A stretch of 64,000 nt of DNA. Source: Argyresthia goedartella. Its lineage: Eukaryota > Arthropoda > Insecta > Lepidoptera > Argyresthiidae. A model generated the notes under the pieces. It was not told the origin of the DNA. It worked only from the letters and a program-made list of their open reading frames with translations, and made no database searches. Positions 1 to 9,971 of the stretch are shown here, in pieces. The DNA is taken from assembly GCA_949825045.1 (NCBI GenBank), contig OX463835.1, forward strand, positions 22,027,201 through 22,091,200, read 5' to 3'. The position numbers and the translations under genes were made by a program. Within the stretch, counting starts at the first letter, position 1. Each line of letters opens with the position of its first letter.

Positions 1-404
1 TATTTAAATGCTCTAAAAATAAAATAAACATTACATTGAATGAAGCCCATCGATATAACATAACACAATTTATATGATACAATAACGATATAAACGTTTA
101 TTCCGACATTTACTTGTGTAGATATATTTATTTACCTATTTTGAAAATACATACTTCTTTTCTTAGATTTACTTTATATCAAGATCAAGTTACATAATTA
201 TTTATTTAGACAAGTAAATCATGGTTTAAATTTTAATCAGATAATTTGTGTAATGCAATAAATTGATTCGATTCGATTAAAACTTTTTTTTCTTCTTTTT
301 AGAGCACTTAAATAAAACCTTTTTCTTATATATATTTTCTATTCGTTTATTTTTATGTTTCAGTTTTGGCAGTGTTATTGCATCATATTGTTTCTCAACC
401 TGTT
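1..404. other. AT-rich sequence without recognisable gene
   Basis: I see no long reading frame or repeat structure here. The right part (about 300-404) is probably the degraded 3' end of the helicase remnant that follows, because a lysine-rich reading continues on the minus strand. Confidence 0.4.
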
Positions 405-605
405 CTTTTAATTTAAAGCGTCATTGTTGACTGGTTGTTTGCCTGTTAATTTAGTACAGTCTAGTTCTTCAATAAGGAGACCATCAGTGATTTGACTCTA
501 CGTGAGTCTACATACGCTTGACCATCAACGAACAGCTTCGAGCCTAAATAGACAACAGTGTGGTCGAAGGAACTGCCCTGCATTTTGAGTAATGTATCAC
601 AGAGT
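405..605 (-). pseudogene. Pif1/Helitron-type helicase C-terminal remnant
   Basis: Read on the minus strand, this stretch gives the last motifs of a Pif1-family helicase as carried by Helitron transposons: KMQGSSFDHTVVYLG, then DGQAYVDSRRVKSL, and after a one-base frame change near 482 IEELDCTKLTGK and NNDALN. In the family these are the QGxxF motif, the GQxYVxxSRVxxL motif VI region, and a C-terminal LxCxKLTGK tail. The frameshift and the lack of upstream helicase motifs show a dead 3' fragment. It could also derive from a free-standing Pif1-like gene, but such fragments in Lepidoptera are usually Helitron-derived. The assignment is by eye. Confidence 0.6.
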
Positions 606-1292
606 ACTTGTCAAGACGAATCAAACGAGACTCGATGGTTGCGTCGTTTAATTTCAGTTTCCAAGGCCACCATCTGGCTCCATCATCAGACCCTGGATAT
701 CATCACGGGCCGAATCGAATGAGCCCAAACTGGATAGATTTGCGGCGTTTTATTGAGTTTCAGCTCTATCATCAGATCAGCTCCATGTCGTAATATTGAT
801 TTATACCATTCCATCTCTAAAAAGCCTATTTTAGTCACTGAAAATAGTGAATAAATAGCAGATTGTAGAACAAGAGCTTGAAACAAGCCACTTTATGCAA
901 GTAGGCGAGGTTGGATAATTAAGTCGAATTTAAAATGGGTTTTAAACCGAGTGACAAACACTGCTTTTCACATCCATTGCGAGGAAACAAAACAGTAATA
1001 ATGTAAAAAATACTTTCTGAGAATATATTGACTTGTTTGGCTTATCCAGAGCATGAAATTTCCTTACGTTTAAAGATAAATTTGCTTGGATTTTGATGGA
1101 AATGTCTGTTCAATAACTCCTTTTGCTTTTTTTTCCATTCGTGTGTTCGGTGTAAGCATTATTTCCTCTTCATTTTAGGACATATTATTAAAATGTCGTA
1201 ACACAACAAGTTTTGCATAAAAAACAACAAAATAAGTCATAAGCAAGACAGTCTTTCGCGCCACTGTTATTTTCTTTTACTGCAAGTCATTT
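606..1292. other. No recognisable gene
   Basis: This is AT-rich sequence. The part next to 605 may be further helicase pseudogene, but no motif can be followed. Nothing else is seen. Confidence 0.35.
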
Positions 1293-1702
1293 TTAGGGTT
1301 CCGTACCCAAAGGTTAAAAACGGGACCCTATTACTAAGGCTCCGCTGTCTGTCTGAATGTCTGTCCGTCCGTCACCAGGCTGTATCTCATCTACCATGAT
1401 AGTAAGACAGTTGAAATTTTCACAGATGATGTATTTCTGTTGCCGCTATAACAACAAATACTAAATGCAGAATAAAATAAATATTTAAGGGGGCTCCCAT
1501 ACAACAATTCTTTCAATACCACATACAAACTTATGAATGTCCCTGGTTACCTACATGGAATATGAAAGTAAGCCGCACCAATATCTTTGTAAACAACATT
1601 TTGCTATGTAAAATCCAAACTATTCACTCCACACCATCCCTACCATTGTACGGTGGTACGGAACCCTTCGTGCGCGAGTCCGACTCGCACTTGGCCGGTT
1701 TT
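1293..1702 (+). repeat. Lepidopteran interspersed repeat, near full length
   Basis: It opens with TAGGGTTCCGTACCC, continues with GGGACCCTATTACTAAG and a CTGTCTGTC-rich stretch, contains TGTTGCCGCTATAACAAC, and closes with GCGAGTCCGACTCGCACTTG followed by GCCGGTTTT. I recognise this arrangement from many moth and butterfly genomic and UTR sequences. It has no coding capacity and must be mobilised in trans. The superfamily is not clear from sequence alone. A second, rearranged and inverted piece lies at 23895-24085. It is good evidence for the order of the host. Confidence 0.7.
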
Positions 1703-2329
1703 AACTAATACGCGCCTCCGAAATATACATCGCCAACTCTAAGAATTTCGACAAGTTTGTTATGTTAGTATGGAAATCGCAGTGAACCAATATTCGAATG
1801 CGCTTTATTGGTATAAAAACATCTCTGAAGAAAAATACAAAATAACTATTTGTGCTCTGAAATGGTGCCATAAAAGCTCTAAAAATACCAAAAATAACTA
1901 TTGGGATCACGCTACAGCACTAAATTATATATACATATAATGCAATGTTTCTATGAAATTTGTTTATGCTATCAAGATAACCTTGCAGTTTGTTCACACC
2001 GCCCGCCATTATTGGTAAATGTTGCAAGTAGGAAGGGGAAAAAATCCCACTCCCGCTTTTTGTTGAATCCTAATCCTGCTATAGTATATGATTTCAAATC
2101 GCTCATTAGAAGGAAAGTACAGTTGAGGTGGCATCATCTACGTAACTGCGCGCGGCGGCGTTCGTCCTACAAAGGGACAATGTGCAATACTCAAACAAAA
2201 AAACAATGTGGCGTATCTTGTTGACGACCTTTTGAAGGGCACACTTATTAATATTATATTTTATATACGAGTTATTCCTCTAAAGACGATTCTATACCAA
2301 TTCTATAAATACTCATTTCCAAACGTCGC
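1703..2329. other. No recognisable gene
   Basis: A 107-codon open frame at 1901-2224 (plus) has no recognisable motif, a basic composition and no homologue I know. I treat it as chance. Nothing else is seen. Confidence 0.3.
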
Positions 2330-2560
2330 GTGTCGCCTGAAGAAATATTCACTTCAAAACGCGTCGCGCGCGTGAGTCGCGTAACGTTGACTCGCCGTTG
2401 CCAGGCAACGATTTCCCCTCCCGCGCCCGCCCCGCGACAACCTCCCAGTTGCTTGCTCTTGCATTGCTAGTCAGTCAGTCGCCACGCCGCCGCCGCCGCC
2501 CCGCCGAGCCGACCGCCATTTGTCAGTGTTGTTTAGCGCAGAATAAATAACATGACTTCT
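2330..2560 (+). promoter_or_regulatory. GC/CpG-rich patch resembling an insect promoter and 5' exon
   Basis: In otherwise AT-rich DNA this patch is strongly GC- and CpG-rich, with repeated GTCGCG-type runs, a CGCCGCCGCCGCC run and several TCAGTC initiator-like steps near 2470-2480. A consensus-like splice donor (AAAG followed by GTGAGC) lies downstream near 2749. Together these look like a TATA-less promoter plus a non-coding first exon, but no coding exon can be attached in the window. An unrelated GC-rich repeat is the alternative. Strand is inferred from the donor. Confidence 0.3.
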
Positions 2561-3420
2561 TGGACATTCATTCAGATTCCGTTTAGTTTATACCTGTATC
2601 TATTTGAAGATAACATTCAGTTTTACTTATAATACCAATAAATACACGTGAGGCCTGATACCAACTATTAAGAAACCATCCCTATTCCGTGCAGTTGAAA
2701 AGCAGGCCTTAAACAGGGCAGCTTAAAATCGTAATATGATGGTCTTAAAGGTGAGCCACCGTTGCCCTGCTAATCCGCCAAGGTGAACGGTTAGCTTGTC
2801 TCTGGTCTGCTAGCTGTCAACTAAAAATAATGAAATAGCGCTAAACAGATTCAAATAAGCATCTCTCTTTCCCTCTAGTAACGTTCATAACAGTTATTTT
2901 ATTAGAAACAGTATTTCGTTAGATTACCGTTTTTGTACAATTCGAAATTACGTTAAGATTGAATTAATGAACAATGAATTATTAAACATACAATTAATTA
3001 TCCATCCATATATGCATTTTTGAGAAATAAATTATTTACTTTGAAAAAAAATGAGGTTGTTTGCCTAAATCCTTTATATTTTTCCTTATAGAACCGAGTA
3101 GCATTGTTAAACGCGTGGGACACTATAGTCCAGCTACATAAAAAACCTGCCTTCCCTTTCCTTGTAAGTATGGGAGTGCTCCGGGTTGGCGGTAGAAAAA
3201 TGTACTCAACATGCAGGCCAACAAATATCACCAAAATGCAGTGCAAAGGTATGCTGCAAATTTAGTTTCATTCCTAGCTATTCACCTGTATTTGGTGGTC
3301 TATAGGAGGCAGATATTAAAAGTGTAAAACATGAAACCTAATGTACATGTAGTTGCTTTAGTTATATTAAGAGATGAAAATGTACAACTTTTTTTTTTAA
3401 TGAAAAATTTATTTATTTTC
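2561..3420. other. No recognisable gene
   Basis: Low-complexity AT-rich DNA with short open frames lacking motifs. Nothing to annotate beyond the possible donor near 2749. Confidence 0.3.
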
Positions 3421-3421
3421 T

Positions 3422-3460
3422 CCCAAGAACACAATTCAAAACTCAAAACTCAAAACGTTT
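3422..3460 (-). repeat. Heptamer tail of the LINE
   Basis: A 7-nt unit repeats about three times (CAAAACT on plus) directly after the 3' UTR. Other LINEs in this window end in different 7-nt units (36099-36324 and 46058-46080). Confidence 0.6.
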
Positions 3461-3801
3461 ATTCTGTAAATAGGCCACAAGGGCACTTTCACATGTCATT
3501 TCATTTCATTTTTTACAGAACATTTGGTATTATTATTTGTATCATATTATCAGAAAAAAGTACTTAATTATTGTTTCTGAGAGATGTAAAAAGTCTCAAA
3601 TGTCATGATAAAATAATTAAAATATAAATAACAGAGATGTATAGTCTCTTTAGTGAATAATACAATGATGATAGGAGATGTAAATGGTCCCCACAGTCAA
3701 GAGTTGTATAATTAAATTAATCTTTGGAGGTGTAAAAGGCCTCCAAGTGTCCAGTAAAAGAAACTCTGGCAGTGAGGATGCTCATAATTAATTAGAAAAA
3801 T

Positions 3802-6741
3802 TCAGTCCCAAGCATTTTTATCGTCTATGTACTCTTTAATACTGTAGTAAGCTTTAGAAATAAGCCTTTGCTTGATGTATTTCTTGAACTTATTAATTGA
3901 TAGATCTGTCAAAGTGCTTGGGAGTTTATTGTAAAATCTTACACAATTACCCTTGAACGAGTTTTTTATTTTATGGAGCCGAGTAGTGGGCACTGCAAGT
4001 TTGTCCTTGTTTCTAGTATTAAAGTTATGTATATCACAGTTTCTTCGAAAGTTAACAATGTTCTTATGGACATACATAATATTCTCGTAAATATATTGAC
4101 TATGGACTGTCAATATATTTACTTCTTTAAACTTATTTCTAAGAGAATCTCTATTATTCATTTTATAAATCGCACGAACAGCCCGCTTCTGCAGCACAAA
4201 AATAGTATTTATGTCAGCAGCACTGCCCCAGAGCAGAATACCGTAGGACATAATACTATGAAAATAACTAAAATAAACTAATCTGGCTGTTTTTAAATCT
4301 GTCAAGTGACGGATTTTCCTGCATGCAAAAGCTGCAGAGCTCAGTCTGTTCGATAGCTTATCAATATGTGGACCCCATTGGAGTTTGGAATCTAACGTTA
4401 TACCTAGAAACACTGTGCTGGTTACCAATTCCAATTCCTCATTTTTAATTGTTATACATGTCTGATTATTTTTAACGTTAGTAGTAAGAAACTTAACACA
4501 TTTAGTCTTTTTCTCATTTAATAGCAAATTATTAACATTAAACCAATTTACCACTCTTGATATGGTATTGTTCACGTGATCATCATTAGCGTGTTGGTTT
4601 CGCTTTGTTTTAAAAATAAGTGAGGTGTCATCAGCAAACAGTACCATATCATGACAGTCCCTTCCTAGATAGGGTAAGTCGTTTATATAGATGAGGAATA
4701 GGAAGGGTCCCAATATTGAGCCCTGTGGCACGCCCAAAGAAACCAATGATCCTGGTGATCGTTCTCCGTTTACGTCTACCCTTTGTATTCTTCCGTTCAG
4801 ATAAGATTTTAACAAATTCAATGACGTGTCTCTAACTCCATAATGATGTAATTTCCTGATCAATGTTTCATGACAAACGCAATCAAAAGCCTTAGATAAG
4901 TCACAAAAAATGCCTAGGGCATCTTGTGACTCTTCCCAGGCATCAAAAATACTTTCAATGAACTGAATTCCGGAATCTGTTGTTGAACGACCGCGAGTGA
5001 ATCCAAACTGTTTGTTATGCATTAGCTTATTTGATTCAAAATGATGTAATAGCTGTGATAAGATTAATTTCTCAAAAATTTTACTAAAAGTTGGTAGTAT
5101 TGATATAGGTCTGAAATTGGTGGGGTCTTGAGTACTACCTGCTTTGAAGAGGGGAATTATCTTACTTTGTTTCATTAAATCAGGAAATTCACCGCAGTCT
5201 ATACAATTGTTGAAAATGACCGCTAGGTCAGGTGCAATTAATTCGATCAGGGATTTAACGACGTGAACAGAGAGTCCCCAAAGATCATTCGTTTTCTTAA
5301 CATTTATCAATTTAAATGCCTTTACGACATCTGAACTTGTGACGTGCTTAAAATTCAAGTATGAAGCACACTCTGAGACATTATCTTTTAATATTGCAAC
5401 AGCAGACAAAGGTGACGAATTTAAATACTTAGTCGTGGAAGCCGGTGCATTAGTAAAAAACGATTCAAATTCAGTTGCAACTTCTAAGCTAGAACTCGTA
5501 AGCTGTCCATTGATTTTTAGTTCGTAATCGTGACTCGCTTTTTTACTACGACCGGCCTCCTCATTAATTATTTTCCAAGTCGTTTTTATAACATCGGAAC
5601 TATTCTTAATTTTACTACTCAGAAAATTACGTTTAGCTGTATGACAGTCTAATTTAAATTGTTTGGAGAACTGTTTGACTTGTTCTTTAAATTCGTCACT
5701 CATGTTGAACCGTCGTTCCTCATACAATGCATACAATGCTTGCCTGCGTTTATGCAACTCTGCAGTAGCCCACGTACTAAAGTCGTTTGAACCACTAACC
5801 ACAACCGATTTTGACGTGAATATCGCGCTGTACTGTTTCATAAAGGTTTCAAAGAATAAGTTATACATTATATTAGGAGACTGTTCAGCAGCCAAAAACG
5901 GTAGTTCCTGGGCTAAAGAGTATCTCATTCTTTCTAACCGGTCAGCAGTTATTGGCACAAACGAAATTTTCTTTTTAATGACAGGTTCTCTAATAGAATC
6001 AAATTGAAATAATTGACCTAAATGATCTGAATCCAATTCACTGATAACACTTTTACTGATTGGAATAACATCAGTAAAAATGTTGTCAATGCATGTAGCA
6101 CTAGTAGCAGTCACTCTTGTTGGCTCCATAAATAAATGGCTAAGCCTAAATGATGAGAAAAGATTTATCAATCTAACGCTGAGAGTAGTTCTTTCTAACA
6201 GATTAACATTAAAGTCACCACATATAATTAATCGTTTCGTACTGTGTGATGAAATAGTTAGGACGGATTCCATTATTTTCTCGAACATTTCAAAGTCGCT
6301 CAAGGGTGGCCTATAGACACATATAACGATGAACTGTTCTAATTCCACAGCTGCAAGTTCTATAGTTCGTTCAACAGATAAGGAAACAATGTCCTTACGT
6401 TCCTTGAATTTCATATGATTGTTTAGTATGATTAATGCCCCACCATGTATTGAATTAAGTCTGGTGAACGAACTACCAACCTGGTGATCTTTAAAGCTAA
6501 ACATAATTTCATTAATAGTTAACCAGTGCTCTGTTATGCACAAAATGTCAATTTTATTACAATTTAAAAATAACTCTATTTGTAGATCTTTGCCTCTAAT
6601 ACATTGAATATTCTGATGAACCAGGCTTATATACTTAGCATGTGAGCTTCCCTTATTCTTAGGGTTTTCTAATATACTAGAACATATGTTGCCAGAGCCT
6701 GGGTCCTCTGTTGTCTTATGAACTAATTTAAATGCATCCTG
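3802..6741 (-). CDS. LINE ORF2: AP endonuclease-reverse transcriptase, uninterrupted
   Basis: This protein nicks target DNA and copies the element RNA onto the nicked end. The frame is open for 979 codons from just after a TAA at 6742-6744 and no AUG is needed at 6543, where only a TTG occurs. In order: an endonuclease start (VHQNIQCIRGK, TEHWL), GDFNVNLL, the CIDNIF motif and SDHLG (catalytic Asp-His); then reverse transcriptase with PISILP, the first catalytic Asp in GIFCDLSKAFD, VPQGSILGP and FADDTSL (catalytic Asp pair), and a C-terminal thumb/tail. Every motif residue looks intact. Its start overlaps the end of ORF1 by about 19 nt, which suggests coupled translation. With ORF1 truncated it could act only in trans. 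Confidence 0.88.
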   Translation of the reverse strand, partial: QDAFKLVHKTTEDPGSGNICSSILENPKNKGSSHAKYISLVHQNIQCIRGKDLQIELFLNCNKIDILCITEHWLTINEIMFSFKDHQVGSSFTRLNSIHGGALIILNNHMKFKERKDIVSLSVERTIELAAVELEQFIVICVYRPPLSDFEMFEKIMESVLTISSHSTKRLIICGDFNVNLLERTTLSVRLINLFSSFRLSHLFMEPTRVTATSATCIDNIFTDVIPISKSVISELDSDHLGQLFQFDSIREPVIKKKISFVPITADRLERMRYSLAQELPFLAAEQSPNIMYNLFFETFMKQYSAIFTSKSVVVSGSNDFSTWATAELHKRRQALYALYEERRFNMSDEFKEQVKQFSKQFKLDCHTAKRNFLSSKIKNSSDVIKTTWKIINEEAGRSKKASHDYELKINGQLTSSSLEVATEFESFFTNAPASTTKYLNSSPLSAVAILKDNVSECASYLNFKHVTSSDVVKAFKLINVKKTNDLWGLSVHVVKSLIELIAPDLAVIFNNCIDCGEFPDLMKQSKIIPLFKAGSTQDPTNFRPISILPTFSKIFEKLILSQLLHHFESNKLMHNKQFGFTRGRSTTDSGIQFIESIFDAWEESQDALGIFCDLSKAFDCVCHETLIRKLHHYGVRDTSLNLLKSYLNGRIQRVDVNGERSPGSLVSLGVPQGSILGPFLFLIYINDLPYLGRDCHDMVLFADDTSLIFKTKRNQHANDDHVNNTISRVVNWFNVNNLLLNEKKTKCVKFLTTNVKNNQTCITIKNEELELVTSTVFLGITLDSKLQWGPHIDKLSNRLSSAAFACRKIRHLTDLKTARLVYFSYFHSIMSYGILLWGSAADINTIFVLQKRAVRAIYKMNNRDSLRNKFKEVNILTVHSQYIYENIMYVHKNIVNFRRNCDIHNFNTRNKDKLAVPTTRLHKIKNSFKGNCVRFYNKLPSTLTDLSINKFKKYIKQRLISKAYYSIKEYIDDKNAWD

Positions 6742-6945
6742 TTATTCTGGTCTAATACCAGATTCATATTAGGCTGCTCAGTAAAAGCAGAGTTAGAAGC
6801 CAAATTTTTGGCTGTAATGTCATATAAATATAATAGTGACATAGCTATTTGTCGTTTACAATAATTTGAAAGGTAAAATGTACCTTTAGTCATAGTAAAA
6901 TAATTACTAACATAATTGTTAGTGTCAATAATATCAAACTTATTA
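6723..6945 (-). pseudogene. LINE ORF1, C-terminal end only
   Basis: This reading frame starts at the 5' truncation and runs to a TAG at 6723-6725, overlapping the beginning of ORF2. A stretch reading YFTMTKGTFYLSNYCKRQIA resembles the last block of the esterase-like (SGNH) domain carried at the end of ORF1 in many CR1-type LINEs, where the equivalent region is H-x-GLHLN. The rest of ORF1 is missing. The domain assignment is tentative; the position and frame overlap with ORF2 are the stronger evidence. Confidence 0.5.
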
Positions 6946-7214
6946 TTATATGTACATAAATTAATACATACAATACATATTTAATATAAATAATCATGCA
7001 GTCTAAGAAGCAGTGGGAGACAGGAGTCCAAAATAGGTAAAACCCCGTGCCATGGATCCCCTGGCCTCCACCTCTCGAGATACAGAGATGTTTTTTTTTG
7101 TTAAAACAATGGGTACATATTTGCTAATACGTTTTTGCGGACATGAGTGCGCGTGTGAGTTTGTGTGTGTAGTGATAACATGTGTGTGTGCGTGTGTGTG
7201 TGCGTGTCTGTCCG

Positions 7215-7258
<44 letters not shown>

Positions 7259-7395
7259 TGTGGGTGTGTGGGTGCATGTGTGTTTTTGTGTTAGTGGGTA
7301 AATATTTATGTATGAGTATCTATAAAACACTGCTATATTTTGGTGAAAAGTAAAAAATAGAAATAAAATAGGTGACGGACGATATAAAGATTTCA
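6946..7395. other. Unassigned junction region with microsatellite
   Basis: The stretch holds a TG microsatellite (see next entry) and presumably the 3' UTR of the older LINE that begins at 7396 on the minus strand. No gene is seen. Confidence 0.35.
7155..7292 (+). repeat. (TG)n microsatellite
   Basis: Long GTGTGT runs with GTGGG and GCGTG interruptions. Open frames on both strands here encode only Cys-Val or His-Thr repeats and are artefacts. Confidence 0.9.
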
Positions 7396-9258
7396 TTAAT
7401 TCATAAGCTTCTCCGATTCCTCATAATTGAGGGATAGCAGCCAACCTGTAAGTACCTTTTTACATTCAAATTTGGAGTTGTTATATATATTGAGCAGCTT
7501 GTTTGCTTTATTGAACAGTCTGGTTGATACATAGGGAGAGAATCTCTGAGCTAGGGCTGTTATTGTGGAGATTTGTTGACACACCGTGTGATCTCTTCGG
7601 GTGTTAGCCCTTTTGGTAAACAAGGGTTGTATGTTGTCGTAGCAGTGACTTTAATACAAACAGTTGTCGAACTGTTAAGATTTTAGTATCTTTGTAAAGT
7701 GTTTCTGTAGGAAACAGTCGTGGCTTTTTGAAAATGATTTTTAAAATTAATCTCTGTGCTCTCTCTAGCTGAATCATGTGTGTCTTACTTGCTCCCCCCC
7801 ACGATGATATACATTAAGAGAGCACAGACTCACATAGGGAAGTATATATATTTTTAAGAAGCTTTTTATCAGCAATGTGGCGTAGCTGCTTAAAAACATA
7901 TGTCAATTTTCTGACCTTGAGTGTTAAGTACTTTATATGTTCAACGAAATTTAGGTTTCTGTCAATTATGACACCTAAATATTTAATACTATTTGTTTGA
8001 GCTATAACAGGGCATGTACAATCTTTAGAGAAACATGAGTGAGCATACATCTTGTATTCCTTATAAATGTCCTTATGGGTGCTATTTTTCAACGAAAATT
8101 GTATATATTGCATTTAAAGTTAATGAATTTACAGCTAACCAGTGGCACACTTTATCAAAACCTTTTTGTGATAATATGTGGACTTCCTCCCAAGTATCTG
8201 CTACAAATGTTAGGGTTGTATCATTGGCATAGCATTGAATTTTACAGTTTTCTAGTTTCATATTACATAAATCATTTATGTAACAGAGGAATAGGGATGG
8301 GCCAAGAACACTGCCCTGTGGCACTCCGTAAGTTATTGGACATTCAGCACTAACAAAGTCATTTATCTTTACACACTGAGTACGACCAGACATGTATTTT
8401 TTTATAAGGTTTAGTTGATCACTTCTTTATACCCATTTTTTCGAGCTTATCATAAAGCTTTGGAAAACAGACTGTATCAAAAGCCTTTGCTAATATAGTG
8501 ATACATTTCTTTTTACTATCCAACATTTTAGTCAAATAGGTTGTATAGTCAAAGATTGCATCATCTGTCGACCTCCCATTTCTAAAACCATATTGGTTTT
8601 CAGATAAAAGATTTTTTGTTTCAAGATATCTAAGTAATCTTTGTTTAAATACTTTTTCAATTATTTTAGAGAGGGTTGGAAGAATAGAGATGGGTCTATA
8701 ATTATTTATACAATCTCTCTTTCCGCCTTTGTGTATAGGAAGTACAATAGCTTTTTTAAAAGTTTTAGGAAAATCTCCACTTTCCATACACCGATTGAAT
8801 ATATGAGTCAAAGTAGGTACTATGTAGTCCTTCATAGTCTTCAGAACTTGGGATGAGATACCATCATGTCCTGCAGAAAAACTTGATTTCAGGCTCATAA
8901 TATTTTTTTCTAATTCTTTGCTATCAGTCTGTATTAAAGCCAGTGAGTCACTTGCTGTGGATATTTTTTCGGTTTGTAATGCTGGAACATTTGGGTGAAT
9001 TTGGTTTGCTAGTTTTATGCCAACACCAGCGAAGAAATTATTAACAGCATCGACAGATTTTTCTCCTGTGTCGTGTATTCCTAACAGTTCCTGAGGAGGG
9101 TTTTTATTTTTATTTAGATTTGTAATAGTTTTGATTGTTTTCCATAACATTTTATTATTTCCTTTTGCATTAGTTAATTCTTTTTGTTCATAGGAAAGTT
9201 TTGCTTTTCTAGTAATCTCTTTTAAATAGTTTCGGTACCGCTTGTATGTAGTAATAAG
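7396..9258 (-). pseudogene. Older CR1-like LINE, 3' half (reverse transcriptase), inactivated
   Basis: Three shifted frames (8419 to about 9258, 8082-8393, 7814-8113) plus a C-terminal frame (7396-7623) make up a LINE reverse transcriptase: YRPISILP, GFRNGRST, VPQGSVLGP, then the polymerase box reads YANDTT where YADDT is expected, so a catalytic Asp is lost. The block that normally reads FLDLxKAFD is shortened to ILAKAFD, losing the first catalytic Asp too. The element ends abruptly at 9258, where another LINE is inserted. Its 5' half continues at 14872-15815. Confidence 0.8.
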
Positions 9259-9282
9259 AAAAAAAGAAAGAAAGAAAGAATA
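9259..9282 (-). repeat. (TTTC)n tail of the inserted LINE
   Basis: On plus it reads AAAAAAAG followed by AAAG repeats. It marks the 3' terminus of the inserted element. A similar tail at about 16958-16980 ends a short unassigned segment. Confidence 0.65.
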
Positions 9283-9971
9283 TCAATTTATTCGGACTAC
9301 GCCATAACACACACAACATAAAATACACGATAATTATGAGAGGACAAGAAAAAAAGTGAAACATAGAATTGAAGGAGAAAGTAATAACAACCAATATCGC
9401 AGACAATAATATACACACGCGTCACAAAAGTAAAAGTACATACCACACAGTAACTTATATGTATAGTACATACACAAGACAACAAGAAATAAATAAAAGC
9501 AAAATACAATTTTGTAGCGACGAGTAGAGTAACGTAGTGAAGTGTGTGCCTAGGCGGCGAATAGGTTCCGACTCAGCATGTGCCACAGAACCTGCAAGAG
9601 GTCCTGCAACGCTGGTATTCTGTCGGCACCTTATCAAGGAGGAGAAGATAAAGGGTGGGTGTTAATAAACTACTTTTTATTAAAACTGCATATATAATTG
9701 ATATGAAAATAAATAAACTATAGGAAAAAATTAGGAAAATTTAGTGGATAGATAAGCTAAGTAGGAGACGAATTGACATCAGAAATATAATTATAATTAA
9801 TAAATAATACATTAAAAAACACTAATTGCATAAATAGTTGAGAGTATAAGGGATATTAAATATTGTATACTATAGATTGTTCAGTGACTTAACCGATTCA
9901 CATACGTACATTAAAAAGACTTAGCTTTAAGATAATATAACTAGCAAACGCGGGGATTCACTGGGGCAGAA

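Larger units (their letters stand above)
3422..6945 (-). mobile_element. CR1-like non-LTR retrotransposon, 5' truncated, intact ORF2
   Basis: On the minus strand this element holds the tail of an ORF1, a complete endonuclease-reverse transcriptase frame (3802-6741) and a 3' UTR ending in three copies of a 7-nt unit (AGTTTTG on the element strand, plus-strand CAAAACT at about 3436-3458). Short tandem-repeat tails instead of poly(A) are known for the CR1 group. The 5' end is lost within ORF1 near 6945, as expected from incomplete target-primed reverse transcription. A related but distinct truncated copy lies at 46060-47127. Confidence 0.85.

Noticed and set aside
3973..6316. Several plus-strand frames of 60-114 codons
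   Set aside because: All are antisense to the intact LINE ORF2.
7052..7396. Cys/Val-rich and His/Thr-rich open frames
   Set aside because: They are translations of a TG microsatellite.
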